A DNA stretch of 64,000 nt from Zeimonas sp964538505. Lineage in GTDB: Bacteria > Pseudomonadota > Gammaproteobacteria > Burkholderiales > Burkholderiaceae_E. The notes beneath the pieces are model-generated. The model searched no databases. It saw only the letters and a list, made by a program, of their open reading frames with translations, and was not told the DNA's origin. Location: contig CAZIDY010000002.1 in the NCBI GenBank assembly GCA_964538505.1, positions 124,001-188,000 of the forward strand. The letters run 5' to 3'. The position numbers and the translations under genes are program-made. This document shows positions 44,401 to 53,897 of this stretch, piece by piece; position 1 is the first letter of the stretch, and the number at the start of each line of letters is the position of its first letter.

Positions 44401-44880
44401 TCAACGCGGCCCGGTGACGCCGGGCGGCAACATCAGGCGCGCGCCTTCCTGTAGCCCGCGTTTCGCGAACCACCCCTGCTCCATCTCGAGCGCGAAACGC
44501 ACGGGTTGCTTCGGGCAGTGGCTGTCGTCGCTGCGCGGCGCCATCTGCGCGATGTTGACGATGCTTCCGTCGTCGTCGAGGAACGCGATCGACAGCGGCA
44601 GCGGCGTATTGCGCATCCAGAAGCAGTGCACCGCCTTCTGCTCGAAGACGAAGAGCATCCCTTCGTTTGGCCCGAGCGATTCGCGGCCCATCAGGCCGAG
44701 CATGCGGGTTCCGACGGTGTCGGCGAGCTCCGCGCGAACGACGTGGATGCCGGCCTCGATGCGCACGGTGGGCAGCTTCGGCTGCGGGTATTGCTGCTGC
44801 GCAAGCGTGGGCTCGTGCGGCGCAAAGGCGGCGATCGCGCAGGCGATCGCGAGTACGAAGGCGGGGGCGAGCGTTCGCAT
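44401..44880 (-). CDS. DUF192 exported protein
   Basis: 159 aa with a signal peptide (VLAIACAIAAFA, cleavage near residue 27). The DUF192 core is RMLGLMGRESLGPNEGMLFVF, HCFWMRNTPLPLSIAFLD and EMEQGWFAKRGLQEG. The fold is known but no function is established. It reads toward the GlsB-like gene and is head to head with icd. Confidence 0.9.
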   Translation of the reverse strand: MRTLAPAFVLAIACAIAAFAPHEPTLAQQQYPQPKLPTVRIEAGIHVVRAELADTVGTRMLGLMGRESLGPNEGMLFVFEQKAVHCFWMRNTPLPLSIAFLDDDGSIVNIAQMAPRSDDSHCPKQPVRFALEMEQGWFAKRGLQEGARLMLPPGVTGPR

Positions 44881-45003
44881 TGCGCGATGGTGCCGCAAGT
44901 TGCGCTCGCGCGCGACGCTCGGGCCGGTGCGGCATAATCGGGAGGTTCGGTTGCCGGCCTTGCCGTCGGCGTTCACGGCTTCGACCCTCGAGGAACCCGC
45001 TTC

Positions 45004-46260
<1,257 letters not shown>

Positions 46261-46270
46261 GCACTGCGTT

Positions 46271-46711
46271 TCAGAGCGGCCCGCTGCGATCGAAGAGGTC
46301 CTCGACAAACACGTCCGGGTGCTGGGCTTCGAGCCCGAACGACGCCAGCACATCGGGCGGAAAGTCGCGTTCGTTGAATGTCACGATCACACTGGCGTGG
46401 CAGCGGATCGCGGCGGCGAGGACGTGCCGGTCGTCTGGATCGGGAAGAGCCAGCCCGTCGATCAAGACTTCGTGCCCGGTCACCACTGCGTCAGGGATTG
46501 CCCGGTCCATCAAGTCCGAGGTGCGATCGAGTTGCTCGGCCGTGAGGTCAGGCCGATTCTTCAGCAGATTGCGCTTCCACTCGTCGTGAATCTGCGCACT
46601 CCAGCGCGCGCGGAAGCGCCCGGACAGGCCGAGCCATAGGAGGAAGTCGCGCAGCGGTGCGGGGTACAGCACACAGGCGTCGTAGATCGCGGTGAACGGC
46701 GAACTCCTCAT
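46271..46711 (-). CDS. PIN-domain protein, probable toxin (VapC-like RNase)
   Basis: 146 aa. PIN-type acidic residues: D11 in IYDACVLYP, E in HDEWKRN, and the DPDDRHVLAAA cluster. These coordinate metal for RNA cleavage in VapC toxins. The start overlaps the stop of the upstream antitoxin gene (ATGA), the normal antitoxin-toxin layout. The target RNA is unknown. Confidence 0.88.
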   Translation of the reverse strand: MRSSPFTAIYDACVLYPAPLRDFLLWLGLSGRFRARWSAQIHDEWKRNLLKNRPDLTAEQLDRTSDLMDRAIPDAVVTGHEVLIDGLALPDPDDRHVLAAAIRCHASVIVTFNERDFPPDVLASFGLEAQHPDVFVEDLFDRSGPL

Positions 46712-47133
46712 TCGTAACCCAGCTGAAGCTCCTGGGCCTGTTTCGCCAGTTCTTCCATCGCTTGCTCGCTCGCTCGATCCTGTTCGGCCTTGAAGCGCAT
46801 CAGGTCAGCGAACCGGATACGCCGGTGCTTGCCGGTCTTGTGGAAGGGCAGCGCACCCCCTTCCAGCAGCTTGACGAGGTGAGGGCGCGACACATTCAAC
46901 ATGTCGGCGGCTTCCTGTGTCGTCAGCTCGGCGTGGATCGGCACGACCTTGACCGCATTGCCCTCGGCAAGCTCGGACAGGATGTCGACCAGCAGGCGCA
47001 GCGCGGACGTGGGCAGCTCGACCTGGTGGGGCTGGTTCTTCGCGTCAAAGATCTGGATGCGCTGGGTCTCGAACTGCGTGCTCAGATAGGCAGCCAGCGC
47101 GCGTACGATTGCCGCGTCGGTGGAGGCCCGCAT
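46708..47133 (-). CDS. Helix-turn-helix (excisionase-type) protein, probable antitoxin
   Basis: 141 aa. Residues 70-120 form a MerR/excisionase-like DNA-binding domain: LTTQEAADMLNVSRPHLVKLLEGGALPFHK, GKHRRIRFADLMRFK. The N-terminal 65 residues are an unrelated dimer-like region. It likely neutralises the PIN toxin and represses the pair. Its start lies inside a relic reading frame on the other strand. Confidence 0.85.
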   Translation of the reverse strand: MRASTDAAIVRALAAYLSTQFETQRIQIFDAKNQPHQVELPTSALRLLVDILSELAEGNAVKVVPIHAELTTQEAADMLNVSRPHLVKLLEGGALPFHKTGKHRRIRFADLMRFKAEQDRASEQAMEELAKQAQELQLGYE

Positions 47134-47245
47134 CGACGAGCTGGTCGCGACTTCGGTGCGCGTCGACCGCGACGATCCGCAGTGGCGGCGGAACGCGCAG
47201 GTGCGTGAGTGGATGCGCTACTGGCCCGGGGTGCTGTCGATCTGA
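47120..47245 (+). pseudogene. C-terminal fragment of an unidentified gene
   Basis: An open frame ends at TGA 47243-47245 and reads EARIDELVATSVRVDRDD, PQWRRNAQVREWMRYWPG, VLSI. The composition is protein-like, unlike shadow frames here, but upstream it runs antisense into the antitoxin gene with no start. It looks like the tail of a gene destroyed when the toxin-antitoxin pair arrived. Family not recognised. Confidence 0.35.
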
Positions 47246-47324
47246 GCGCCGAAGATTTCAGTTAAGAACGAGACACATTCTTATTTAGTATTCCGGATCC
47301 TCGCCCACCATGACAGGATCCTCG

Positions 47325-47435
47325 ATGAAGCTCGATGCCGGCGACCTGATCAGCCTCCAGAGTTACGCTGCCTGCCGGCCGAAGTTTCGCTCGCAGGATG
47401 GTTGCTCGGTTTCCGGGAAATCCGGGGTGGCATAG
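47325..47435 (+). pseudogene. Truncated DUF3501-like gene (N-terminus only)
   Basis: 36 codons starting MKLDAGDLISLQSYAACRPKFR, which resembles the beginning of DUF3501 proteins (about 190 aa), then switching to unrelated sequence and a TAG. DUF3501 genes usually follow an iron-sulfur oxidoreductase gene; none is here. The call rests on one short match from memory. Confidence 0.4.
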
Positions 47436-47467
47436 TCGCTTTCTTGCCGACCGGCGAGGAGACCATC

Positions 47468-48112
47468 ATGAAAAGCTCGAAAGACGCGGTCGATACCTCA
47501 ACACCGGCGGCTGCCGGATACGAAGCGATCCCGATCCTGCCCAACGGTCCGGGTGCGGAGGCGGTCAGTGTCGACAAGATCCGCGACCTGCTGTTCGGCA
47601 ACCAGATGCAGGACTACGACCGTCGCTTCGCGAATCTCGAGGAGCGCTTCCTGCAGCGCCTGAAGGAGATCGAGTCGGAGAGCGCGCGCAGTCTTGCTGC
47701 CGCCGAGGCCAACGCGAAGAAGCAGGTCGACTCACTCGCCAGCCAGCTGCGCGAGGAGTCCGATGCGCGCGCGGACGCCGACCGGGAAACCGAGCGCAAC
47801 CTGCGCGAGAGTACGCAGGCGCTCGAGAAGCGCGTGCGCCAGCTCACCGACCAGCTCGGCCAGCTCGAGCGCGAGCTCACCGATCGAATCACGCACACGG
47901 CGCAGACGCTGCGCGACGAGTCGCGCAAGCGCAACGACGACACGCGCGAAGGCTTCGAGCGCATGCTCGGCGAGCTGGGCAACGTCAAGACCGATCGCAA
48001 CCTGCTCGCCGGGCTGTTCGCCGAGGTGGCGAAGTGCCTGAGCCACGAGGCCGCACCGAAGGTTGGCAACGGCAAGGGAATCGATCCGTCGCGCGTCTGG
48101 CATCCGAGCTGA
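47468..48112 (+). CDS. Coiled-coil protein, first gene of the GTPase/OmpA/phosphatase operon
   Basis: 214 aa. After an unstructured start, VSVDKIRDLLFGNQMQDYDRRF leads into an almost unbroken coiled coil (about 55-175) rich in E, R and Q (LEERFLQRLKEIESESAR, LEKRVRQLTDQLGQLERELTD). No membrane segment or enzyme motif. GGCGAGGAG precedes the ATG. It lies 12 bases before the OmpA-like gene and probably scaffolds or tethers the other products. Not recognised beyond that. Confidence 0.8.
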   Translation: MKSSKDAVDTSTPAAAGYEAIPILPNGPGAEAVSVDKIRDLLFGNQMQDYDRRFANLEERFLQRLKEIESESARSLAAAEANAKKQVDSLASQLREESDARADADRETERNLRESTQALEKRVRQLTDQLGQLERELTDRITHTAQTLRDESRKRNDDTREGFERMLGELGNVKTDRNLLAGLFAEVAKCLSHEAAPKVGNGKGIDPSRVWHPS

Positions 48113-48124
48113 CGCCCGCGCGCG

Positions 48125-49984
48125 ATGAGCGCTTCCGAGCGAACGCTCGGGTGGCTCCTGAGCGAATCGGCAAGCGAGCGCGGCATCGACCGCAGCGCGC
48201 TGGCGAAGGTTCTGCTCGACGCGGCGCGCAACGCTGACGAGGCGCAGGCACGGCTCGATCGCGAAGCGGCCGAGGCCCGGCACGCGCCGCTCGAGCAGCT
48301 GCGCACGCTGCTGATGGGCCGCGAGCTCGAGACGCTCGAGCGACTGCGCGAGAACATCGACGACCCCGAGCGTTTCGCCTCCGCGGTGAGCCGTGCGCTG
48401 CCGAGCGCCGCCGCGCAGGCGGCCGCGCGCGACGAACGCCTTGCCGACGTGCTGACGCCGACTGTCGAGCGCGCTGCGCAACGGTCGATCCGCAACGATC
48501 CGCGCACGCTCGTCGACATCATCCACCCGGTGATCGTGCCGGCGATCCGCAAGTCGATCGCCGAGACCCTCGACGGCACGCTGCAGTCGCTGAATGCGTC
48601 GCTCAAGCACGCCTTCACGTTGCGCGGCCTGCGCTGGCGGTTGCGCGCGTGGCGCACCGGCGTGCCTTTCGCGCAGGTCGTTCTCGAGCAGACACTCGTC
48701 TTTCGCGTCGAGCATGTGTTCCTGATCCATCGGCACACCGGCCTGCTGATCGCGCAGGCGACTGCTCCCGATGCGACGAGCCAGGACCCGCAGCTGGTCT
48801 CGTCGATGCTCGTCGCGATCCAGGACTTCGTGCGCGACTCGTTCTCGGGCAGCGATGGCGCGCTTGATGCGCTGCGTCACGGCGATCTGCTGCTGTGGTG
48901 CGAGCAGGGGCCGTCGGCATCGCTGGTTGCCGTGATCCGCGGCAACCCGCCCAGCGCACTGCACGACACGCTGCGCGACGTGCTCGCGCGCATTCATGAG
49001 GAACGCCGACAGGCGCTCGAGGACTTCGATGGCGACAGCACCGCGCTCGCCGACGTCGCGGCGACGCTCGACGAATGCGTGCGCCTGCGCCAGATCGCGC
49101 CGCGTGCGCGCTCGGGCGGCGTTCCGTGGCTGCTCGCGCTCGTGCTGCTCGTCGTCTTCGGCTTCGCCGTCGATGCATGGAGGCGCTCGGGGCACGAGGC
49201 CGATCTGTGGGAGCGCTACGTGGAGCGCCTGCGCTCCGAGCCCGGCATCGTCGTCGCCGACGCGAGCCGGACGGGCGACGGATGGCGGCTGAGCGGGCTG
49301 CGCGATCCGCTGGCCGCTGACCCGCAGCAGCTGCTGCGCCTGTCGGGCATCGATCCCGCGCGCGTGTCTGCGCAGTGGCAGCCGTATCAGGCGATGAACC
49401 CGCCTTTCGTGCTGCGGCGTCTGCAGACGAGCCTCGCGCCGCCGCCGACGGTGCTGCTCAGCACTTCGGGCGATGGCATCGTCGCGAGCGGCACCGCTTC
49501 GGCAGTCTGGCTGCAGAAGGCGCGTGCCTTCGCGAGCGCGCTGCCGCCGGGGTCACCGCCCTTTGACGTCAGCGCCGTTCACGAGCTGATCGATGCCGCG
49601 CTGGAACGGCTGCGCGAGGCGATCGAGTCGCGCACGCTGCATTTCGACGTGAACGAAGTGATGCCGACCGGTGACTTCGAGTCGACGCTCGACGCGGTGG
49701 CCGACGACATCGCGCAGCTGGTCGCCCGTTCGGCCGAGCTGCGCGTGAGTCCGCGCATCACCGTCACCGGGCACTCCGACTCCACCGGCAAGGGAACGAC
49801 GAACCTGTCGCTGAGCGTGGCACGCGCGGAGGTCGTGCGGGCGTTGCTGATCAAGCGCGGCGTCTCGCCCGGGACGATCACCGTGCGCGGCGCCGGGCCG
49901 CTCGAGCCGCTGAGTGCCGAGGACTCTGCCGACGAACGATCGCGCAACCGTCGCGTGTCGTTCCGCGTGTCGATCGACGAATAG
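48125..49984 (+). CDS. Membrane-anchored OmpA-like protein with possible roadblock-like segment
   Basis: 619 aa in three parts. Residues 1-170 are helical and soluble. Residues 185-300 (VEHVFLIHRHTGLLIAQA, then two amphipathic helices, then SLVAVIRG) resemble a roadblock/LC7-type fold, the fold of GTPase regulators such as MglB; this is by pattern only. A single membrane helix lies at 332-350. The C-terminal 120 residues are an OmpA/MotB peptidoglycan-binding domain (ITVTGHSDSTGKG, LSLSVARAEVVRALLIKRG, NRRVSFRV). So the N-terminus faces the cytoplasm and the OmpA domain grips the cell wall. The GTPase gene follows after 34 bases. Confidence 0.8.
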   Translation: MSASERTLGWLLSESASERGIDRSALAKVLLDAARNADEAQARLDREAAEARHAPLEQLRTLLMGRELETLERLRENIDDPERFASAVSRALPSAAAQAAARDERLADVLTPTVERAAQRSIRNDPRTLVDIIHPVIVPAIRKSIAETLDGTLQSLNASLKHAFTLRGLRWRLRAWRTGVPFAQVVLEQTLVFRVEHVFLIHRHTGLLIAQATAPDATSQDPQLVSSMLVAIQDFVRDSFSGSDGALDALRHGDLLLWCEQGPSASLVAVIRGNPPSALHDTLRDVLARIHEERRQALEDFDGDSTALADVAATLDECVRLRQIAPRARSGGVPWLLALVLLVVFGFAVDAWRRSGHEADLWERYVERLRSEPGIVVADASRTGDGWRLSGLRDPLAADPQQLLRLSGIDPARVSAQWQPYQAMNPPFVLRRLQTSLAPPPTVLLSTSGDGIVASGTASAVWLQKARAFASALPPGSPPFDVSAVHELIDAALERLREAIESRTLHFDVNEVMPTGDFESTLDAVADDIAQLVARSAELRVSPRITVTGHSDSTGKGTTNLSLSVARAEVVRALLIKRGVSPGTITVRGAGPLEPLSAEDSADERSRNRRVSFRVSIDE

Positions 49985-50018
49985 CGATCCAGGGCCTAGC
50001 GGCGAGCGCGAGCGAACG

Positions 50019-50513
50019 ATGCTGCAACGGAAGATCTGCATGCTCGGTGCCTTCTCGGTCGGCAAGACGAGTCTCGTGCGTCGCTACGTGACCGGCGTCT
50101 ACTCCGATGCCTACCTGACGACCGTAGGGGTCAAGGTCGACAAGAAGTCGCTCGATCTCGGCGGCCGCACGCTCGACCTGATCCTCTGGGATCTCGCCGG
50201 CGAGGACGAGGTCTCGACGATCCGCATGAGCTATCTGCGCGGCAGCGCGGGTTATCTGCTGGTGGCCGACGGCACGCGGCCCATCACGCTCGAGGTCGCG
50301 CGTTCGCTGCAGCAGCGCGTCGAAGCCGAGCTGGGCCGGTTGCCCTTCGTCGTGCTGCTGAACAAGCGCGATCTCGTCGACGAATGGCAGCTCGCAGAAG
50401 ACGAGGTCGCTGCGTTGGCGAACGGCGGATGGTCGATCCGCACGACGAGCGCGAAGTCGGGCGAAGGCGTCGATGATGCCTTTCGCGAGCTCGCCGGGCG
50501 CGTGATGCACTGA
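50019..50513 (+). CDS. Small Ras/Rab-like GTPase
   Basis: 164 aa, a complete G domain with nothing else. G1 GAFSVGKT (10-17), switch I threonine (TTVG at 34-37), G3 WDLAGED (57-63), G4 NKRD, G5 TSAKSG. Where Ras has the catalytic Gln61 this protein has Glu62, so intrinsic hydrolysis may be slow or need a partner. No lipid-modification motif. It sits between the OmpA-like protein, which may carry its regulator, and the PP2C phosphatase. Confidence 0.9.
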   Translation: MLQRKICMLGAFSVGKTSLVRRYVTGVYSDAYLTTVGVKVDKKSLDLGGRTLDLILWDLAGEDEVSTIRMSYLRGSAGYLLVADGTRPITLEVARSLQQRVEAELGRLPFVVLLNKRDLVDEWQLAEDEVAALANGGWSIRTTSAKSGEGVDDAFRELAGRVMH

Positions 50514-50529
50514 GTCGGTAAACGACGCG

Positions 50530-51789
50530 ATGACGGACGCGCTGCCGCCCCCCGTCGCGCAGGCGCTCCACTCCGAGCTCTCGGCGCGGCGTTCGCTCGC
50601 GTGGTTGCGCATCGACGCGGCGCTCGCGCTCGTCGATGCGGGCGGAGACCTGTCGCACTACGGCCTCGATGCACTGCGCATCGGCGTGCCGGTCGGCGAG
50701 CAGGTGGTTTTCCTCGACGGCTTCCTGCCGCTGGTCGAGTCGCCGTGCCTGCTGCGTTCGGTCGAGCTCGCCGCCGACCGTGCGACCGATATCCACCTGC
50801 ATGCGCTCGACGGGCAGTCGTGGGTCGTGCTGCTCGACGTGACCGCCGAGCGCGAAGAGGCGCGGCGAATGCAGCAGAAGGCCTACGACACGACGCTGCT
50901 GCAGGAGCGCGAGGCAAGGCTCAATCGCGAGCTTGCGGCGGCGAACGAGGCATTGCGCGTCGCACAGCGCGAAATCGAGGCCTCGCGCGCGGCGCTGCAG
51001 CGCGTGCACGACCGCCTTTCGCTCGAGCTCGCCGATGCGGCTGCCTACGTGCGATCGATCCTGCCGCTGCCGATGCGATCGCCCTTCGTCATCGACTGGC
51101 GCTTCGTTCCGTCGGCACAGCTGGGCGGCGACGCATTCGGATACCACTGGATCGACGACGCGCATTTTGCTTTGTACCTGCTCGACGTCTGCGGGCACGG
51201 CATCGGACCGTCGTTGCTGTCGGTGGGCGTGCTGAACACGCTGCGCAGCGGCTCGCTCCCCGGCGTCGATCCGCGCGACCCGGCGCAGGTGCTGCAAGGC
51301 CTGAACCGGCTCTATCCGATGGCTTCGCACAACGATCTGTTCTTCACGCTGTGGTACGGCGTCTATTCGGTGGCGGATCGCCAGCTCGCGTATTCGGCGG
51401 CCGGACATCCGCCGGCGCTGCTCGTGCATCCGGACGATCGGGCGGAGCAACGCGGCGCTTCGACAACTGCGATGTCGTCCGACGACGCCCTCTGCACCGA
51501 AGCGCTGGCGACCCGCGGACCTCCGATCGGCGCCGTTGTCGATGCTGCCTGGCAGACGGCGACGACGCTCGTTCCACAGCGCAGCCGGCTCTACCTGTTC
51601 AGCGACGGTGCCTTCGAGATCCGTCGCGCCGACGGCTCGATGCTGAGTCACGCGGGCTTCGCCGCCCTCGTCTCGTCGCTCGGGGCGCTGCCGGTCGGCG
51701 AAGGGATCGATCGCCTGATTGCACGCGCGCTCGAAGAGGGCGGCGGCGCCCTCGACGACGACCTGTCGATCGTCTGCTTCGCGCTCTGA
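50530..51789 (+). CDS. SpoIIE/RsbU-type PP2C serine phosphatase with sensory N-terminus
   Basis: 419 aa. Residues 1-110 look PAS-like (LVDAGGDLSHYGLDAL, HLHALDGQSWVVLLDVTAERE); 115-175 are a coiled coil linker; 180-419 are the phosphatase with metal aspartates in LGGDAFGYHW, DVCGHGIGPSLLS, FSDGAFEI and DDDLSIV. Such enzymes dephosphorylate STAS proteins in partner-switching systems; a STAS gene lies 1.8 kb away on the other strand. It is the last gene of this operon, starting 16 bases after the GTPase. Confidence 0.9.
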   Translation: MTDALPPPVAQALHSELSARRSLAWLRIDAALALVDAGGDLSHYGLDALRIGVPVGEQVVFLDGFLPLVESPCLLRSVELAADRATDIHLHALDGQSWVVLLDVTAEREEARRMQQKAYDTTLLQEREARLNRELAAANEALRVAQREIEASRAALQRVHDRLSLELADAAAYVRSILPLPMRSPFVIDWRFVPSAQLGGDAFGYHWIDDAHFALYLLDVCGHGIGPSLLSVGVLNTLRSGSLPGVDPRDPAQVLQGLNRLYPMASHNDLFFTLWYGVYSVADRQLAYSAAGHPPALLVHPDDRAEQRGASTTAMSSDDALCTEALATRGPPIGAVVDAAWQTATTLVPQRSRLYLFSDGAFEIRRADGSMLSHAGFAALVSSLGALPVGEGIDRLIARALEEGGGALDDDLSIVCFAL

Positions 51790-51820
51790 CGGACGCGCCG
51801 CGCGTCGCGGCGCGATTCGT

Positions 51821-53548
51821 TCAGTGATCGAAGCGCAGCCGCAGCGTCGAGCGTCCTTCGCGTTCGTCGCAGGAGACGCGATCGGCGACGCGTTTGACCA
51901 GGAAGCCGGCGAGCCGACGCGTTGCGTCCTCCGAAGCGATGATCTCGTCGGCTGTCGGACGTTGCTTGGGGAACTCGAGCGGGTGCCCCTGCCAGCTCAT
52001 CCGCACGCGCACGTTGAATTCGTCGAACGACGCCGTGACATCGATCGGACCTTCGGCGCCGCCGGTGTCGTAGAGCACCTCGGCGGCCTGCGCTACACCG
52101 AAGGCCACCCGATCGATGACGTCGCCGCGCGCGCCCCAGGCGGCGCCGAGCTCGTGCAGCCGTTCGTCGATGCGCGCGCTGTCGGAGGGCGGCGGCTCGA
52201 TGCGAAAACGACCCGTACGCGTGACGCCGATGCGGAACACGAGGTTCATCGCAAGCGCCGCGAGCGTGCCGAACACCAGCGGCGTACCGATCATCGAGCG
52301 AACGGCCGGTGGCAATGCTTCGATCATCGCCGGCGCGAGCTCGACCGACAGCCCGGCCAGCAGCCCCATCCCGATCACCAGCGTGCGCCTTGCGTCGATC
52401 AATCGTGAAGTCACGATCTGCACGCCCTGCACGATCATGTAGGCGGCGGAGAACACGAGCGTTGTGCCGAGCACGCCAGACGGAACCTGCAGTAGCAGCA
52501 ACCCGAGCGCCGGGCTCAGGCCGAACAGCACGCAGACGACGGAGATCACGGGCCCGACGCGTCGGCTGTGCATGCCGGTGGCGACGGCCAGTCCCGACGC
52601 CGTCGAGGCCGTGTTGAGGCCCATGCCGCCGATCGATGCCGACAACATCGTTCCGAGCCCATCGCCGAGCACGCCGCCGCTGACGGCGCGCAGGTCGGCA
52701 CGGACCCAGCGCGGCTCGCAGGCGTTCTGCAGGATGACGACGTTGCCGGCGGTCTTGATCGCACAGGCGAGTGCGGTGACCAGGAACGGAACGAGTAGCG
52801 CGGCGTCGAAGGACCAACCGGGGTGCACGGTCAGCGGCCAGGCGACCAGCGAGCCGAGCAGCGCGGGTGTGTCCGAGGTTTCGGCCTCTAGCCCGAAGTG
52901 CAGCGAGACGAGCAGGCCCACCGCGGTGCCGATCAGCACGCAGGCGATGCGAAGCGAGCCTCGCGCCCATACGTTCAGCGCGACCATCACCGCCAGCGCA
53001 ACGAGTGCTGCACCGATCGGCCCGAGCGGCGCCGTCGTGCCCGGTTCGGCGCTGGTGATCATCCGGACGCCGACCGCGCCGGTGGTGATGCCGACCAGCA
53101 GCACGACGATGCCGGCGATCTCGGGCGGAAACACCGGTCGAAGCCGGTGCATCAGCGGCGCCAGCGCGATCTCGACCAGCGCCGCGACGAGCGTCATGCC
53201 GAGTACGAGCGACAGCCCGCCCATCTGCGCTGCGGCGATCGACGGAGCCAGATAGAGAATCGTCGGGCTCGGCCAGCACAGGAAGCCCGATCCGATGGGG
53301 CCGATCCGGTAGACCTGCAGCAGCAGCGCACCGCCGCAGGCGAGCAGCGTGAGGCTGACGAAGGCAGCGGTAATCGATGCTTCGACACCGGCGGCACGGG
53401 CGATCAGCAGCGGGTAGGCCAGCAGCGAAGTTGCGGCGACGAAGTGCTGCAGGCCCGACAGCAGCACGAGCAGCGGGGGAGGCGAGGAAAGCGGCCCCCA
53501 GAATCGGGGCTGATGAGGGTCGGACACCACGGGCCGAAGGCCGGACAC
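51821..53548 (-). CDS. NCS2 nucleobase transporter fused to RsbW-like ATPase-fold domain
   Basis: 575 aa from GTG at 53548, two bases after the STAS gene's stop. Residues 20-430 are a xanthine/uracil-type permease with about 14 helices (LSGLQHFVAATSLLAYPLL, GFLCWPSPT, VVILQNACEPRW, GMGLNTASTASGLA). Residues 440-575 resemble a HATPase/anti-sigma-kinase fold (ERLHELGAAWGARGDVIDR, FDEFNVRVRMSWQGHPLEFP) but lack the ATP-binding asparagine, so the domain is probably a protein-binding or sensing module. This would join transport of a purine or pyrimidine to the partner switch upstream. Later GTG codons at 53530 and 53527 are alternatives. Confidence 0.85.
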   Translation of the reverse strand: MSGLRPVVSDPHQPRFWGPLSSPPPLLVLLSGLQHFVAATSLLAYPLLIARAAGVEASITAAFVSLTLLACGGALLLQVYRIGPIGSGFLCWPSPTILYLAPSIAAAQMGGLSLVLGMTLVAALVEIALAPLMHRLRPVFPPEIAGIVVLLVGITTGAVGVRMITSAEPGTTAPLGPIGAALVALAVMVALNVWARGSLRIACVLIGTAVGLLVSLHFGLEAETSDTPALLGSLVAWPLTVHPGWSFDAALLVPFLVTALACAIKTAGNVVILQNACEPRWVRADLRAVSGGVLGDGLGTMLSASIGGMGLNTASTASGLAVATGMHSRRVGPVISVVCVLFGLSPALGLLLLQVPSGVLGTTLVFSAAYMIVQGVQIVTSRLIDARRTLVIGMGLLAGLSVELAPAMIEALPPAVRSMIGTPLVFGTLAALAMNLVFRIGVTRTGRFRIEPPPSDSARIDERLHELGAAWGARGDVIDRVAFGVAQAAEVLYDTGGAEGPIDVTASFDEFNVRVRMSWQGHPLEFPKQRPTADEIIASEDATRRLAGFLVKRVADRVSCDEREGRSTLRLRFDH

Positions 53549-53549
53549 C

Positions 53550-53897
53550 CTATGCCGACCCGCCCGATGCTGCAGCGATCGCTTCGGATTTCTGCGGATG
53601 GATCGCGAAGAGCTCGACGAAACCGGCGAGGTCGAACAACTGCTGCACCTTGTCCGAGAGCCCGCACAGATGCAGCGCCACCGCGTTCGTCCGGGCGACA
53701 CGGTTGGCCACCAGCAGCGTGCGAAAGCCCGCGCTGCTGATGTACTCCAGCGCGCTCAGGTCGATCACCAGCGCGCCGATCGGCGTAGCGAGCGTCGCGT
53801 CGATCCGTTCGCCGAGCATCGGCGCCGTGGTGCTGTCGATCCGTCCGCTCGCCGCGAGCAGCGTGATCCGCCCGAGTCGTTCCTCATGGAGTTCCAT
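53550..53897 (-). CDS. STAS-domain anti-sigma-factor antagonist (RsbV/SpoIIAA-like)
   Basis: 115 aa single STAS domain: ITLLAASGRIDSTTAPML, LVIDLSALEYISSAGFRTLL. The phosphorylated serine should be one of the two in YISSAG (S54/S55). Binds and is phosphorylated by an RsbW-type kinase and is restored by a PP2C phosphatase. Its first 14 bases overlap the end of the RsbW-like gene, and the transporter fusion follows directly. Confidence 0.92.
   Translation of the reverse strand: MELHEERLGRITLLAASGRIDSTTAPMLGERIDATLATPIGALVIDLSALEYISSAGFRTLLVANRVARTNAVALHLCGLSDKVQQLFDLAGFVELFAIHPQKSEAIAAASGGSA

Noticed and set aside
46271..47133. Prophage or integron remnant because of the excisionase-like domain
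   Set aside because: No integrase or phage genes; overlap with a PIN gene fits a toxin-antitoxin pair better.
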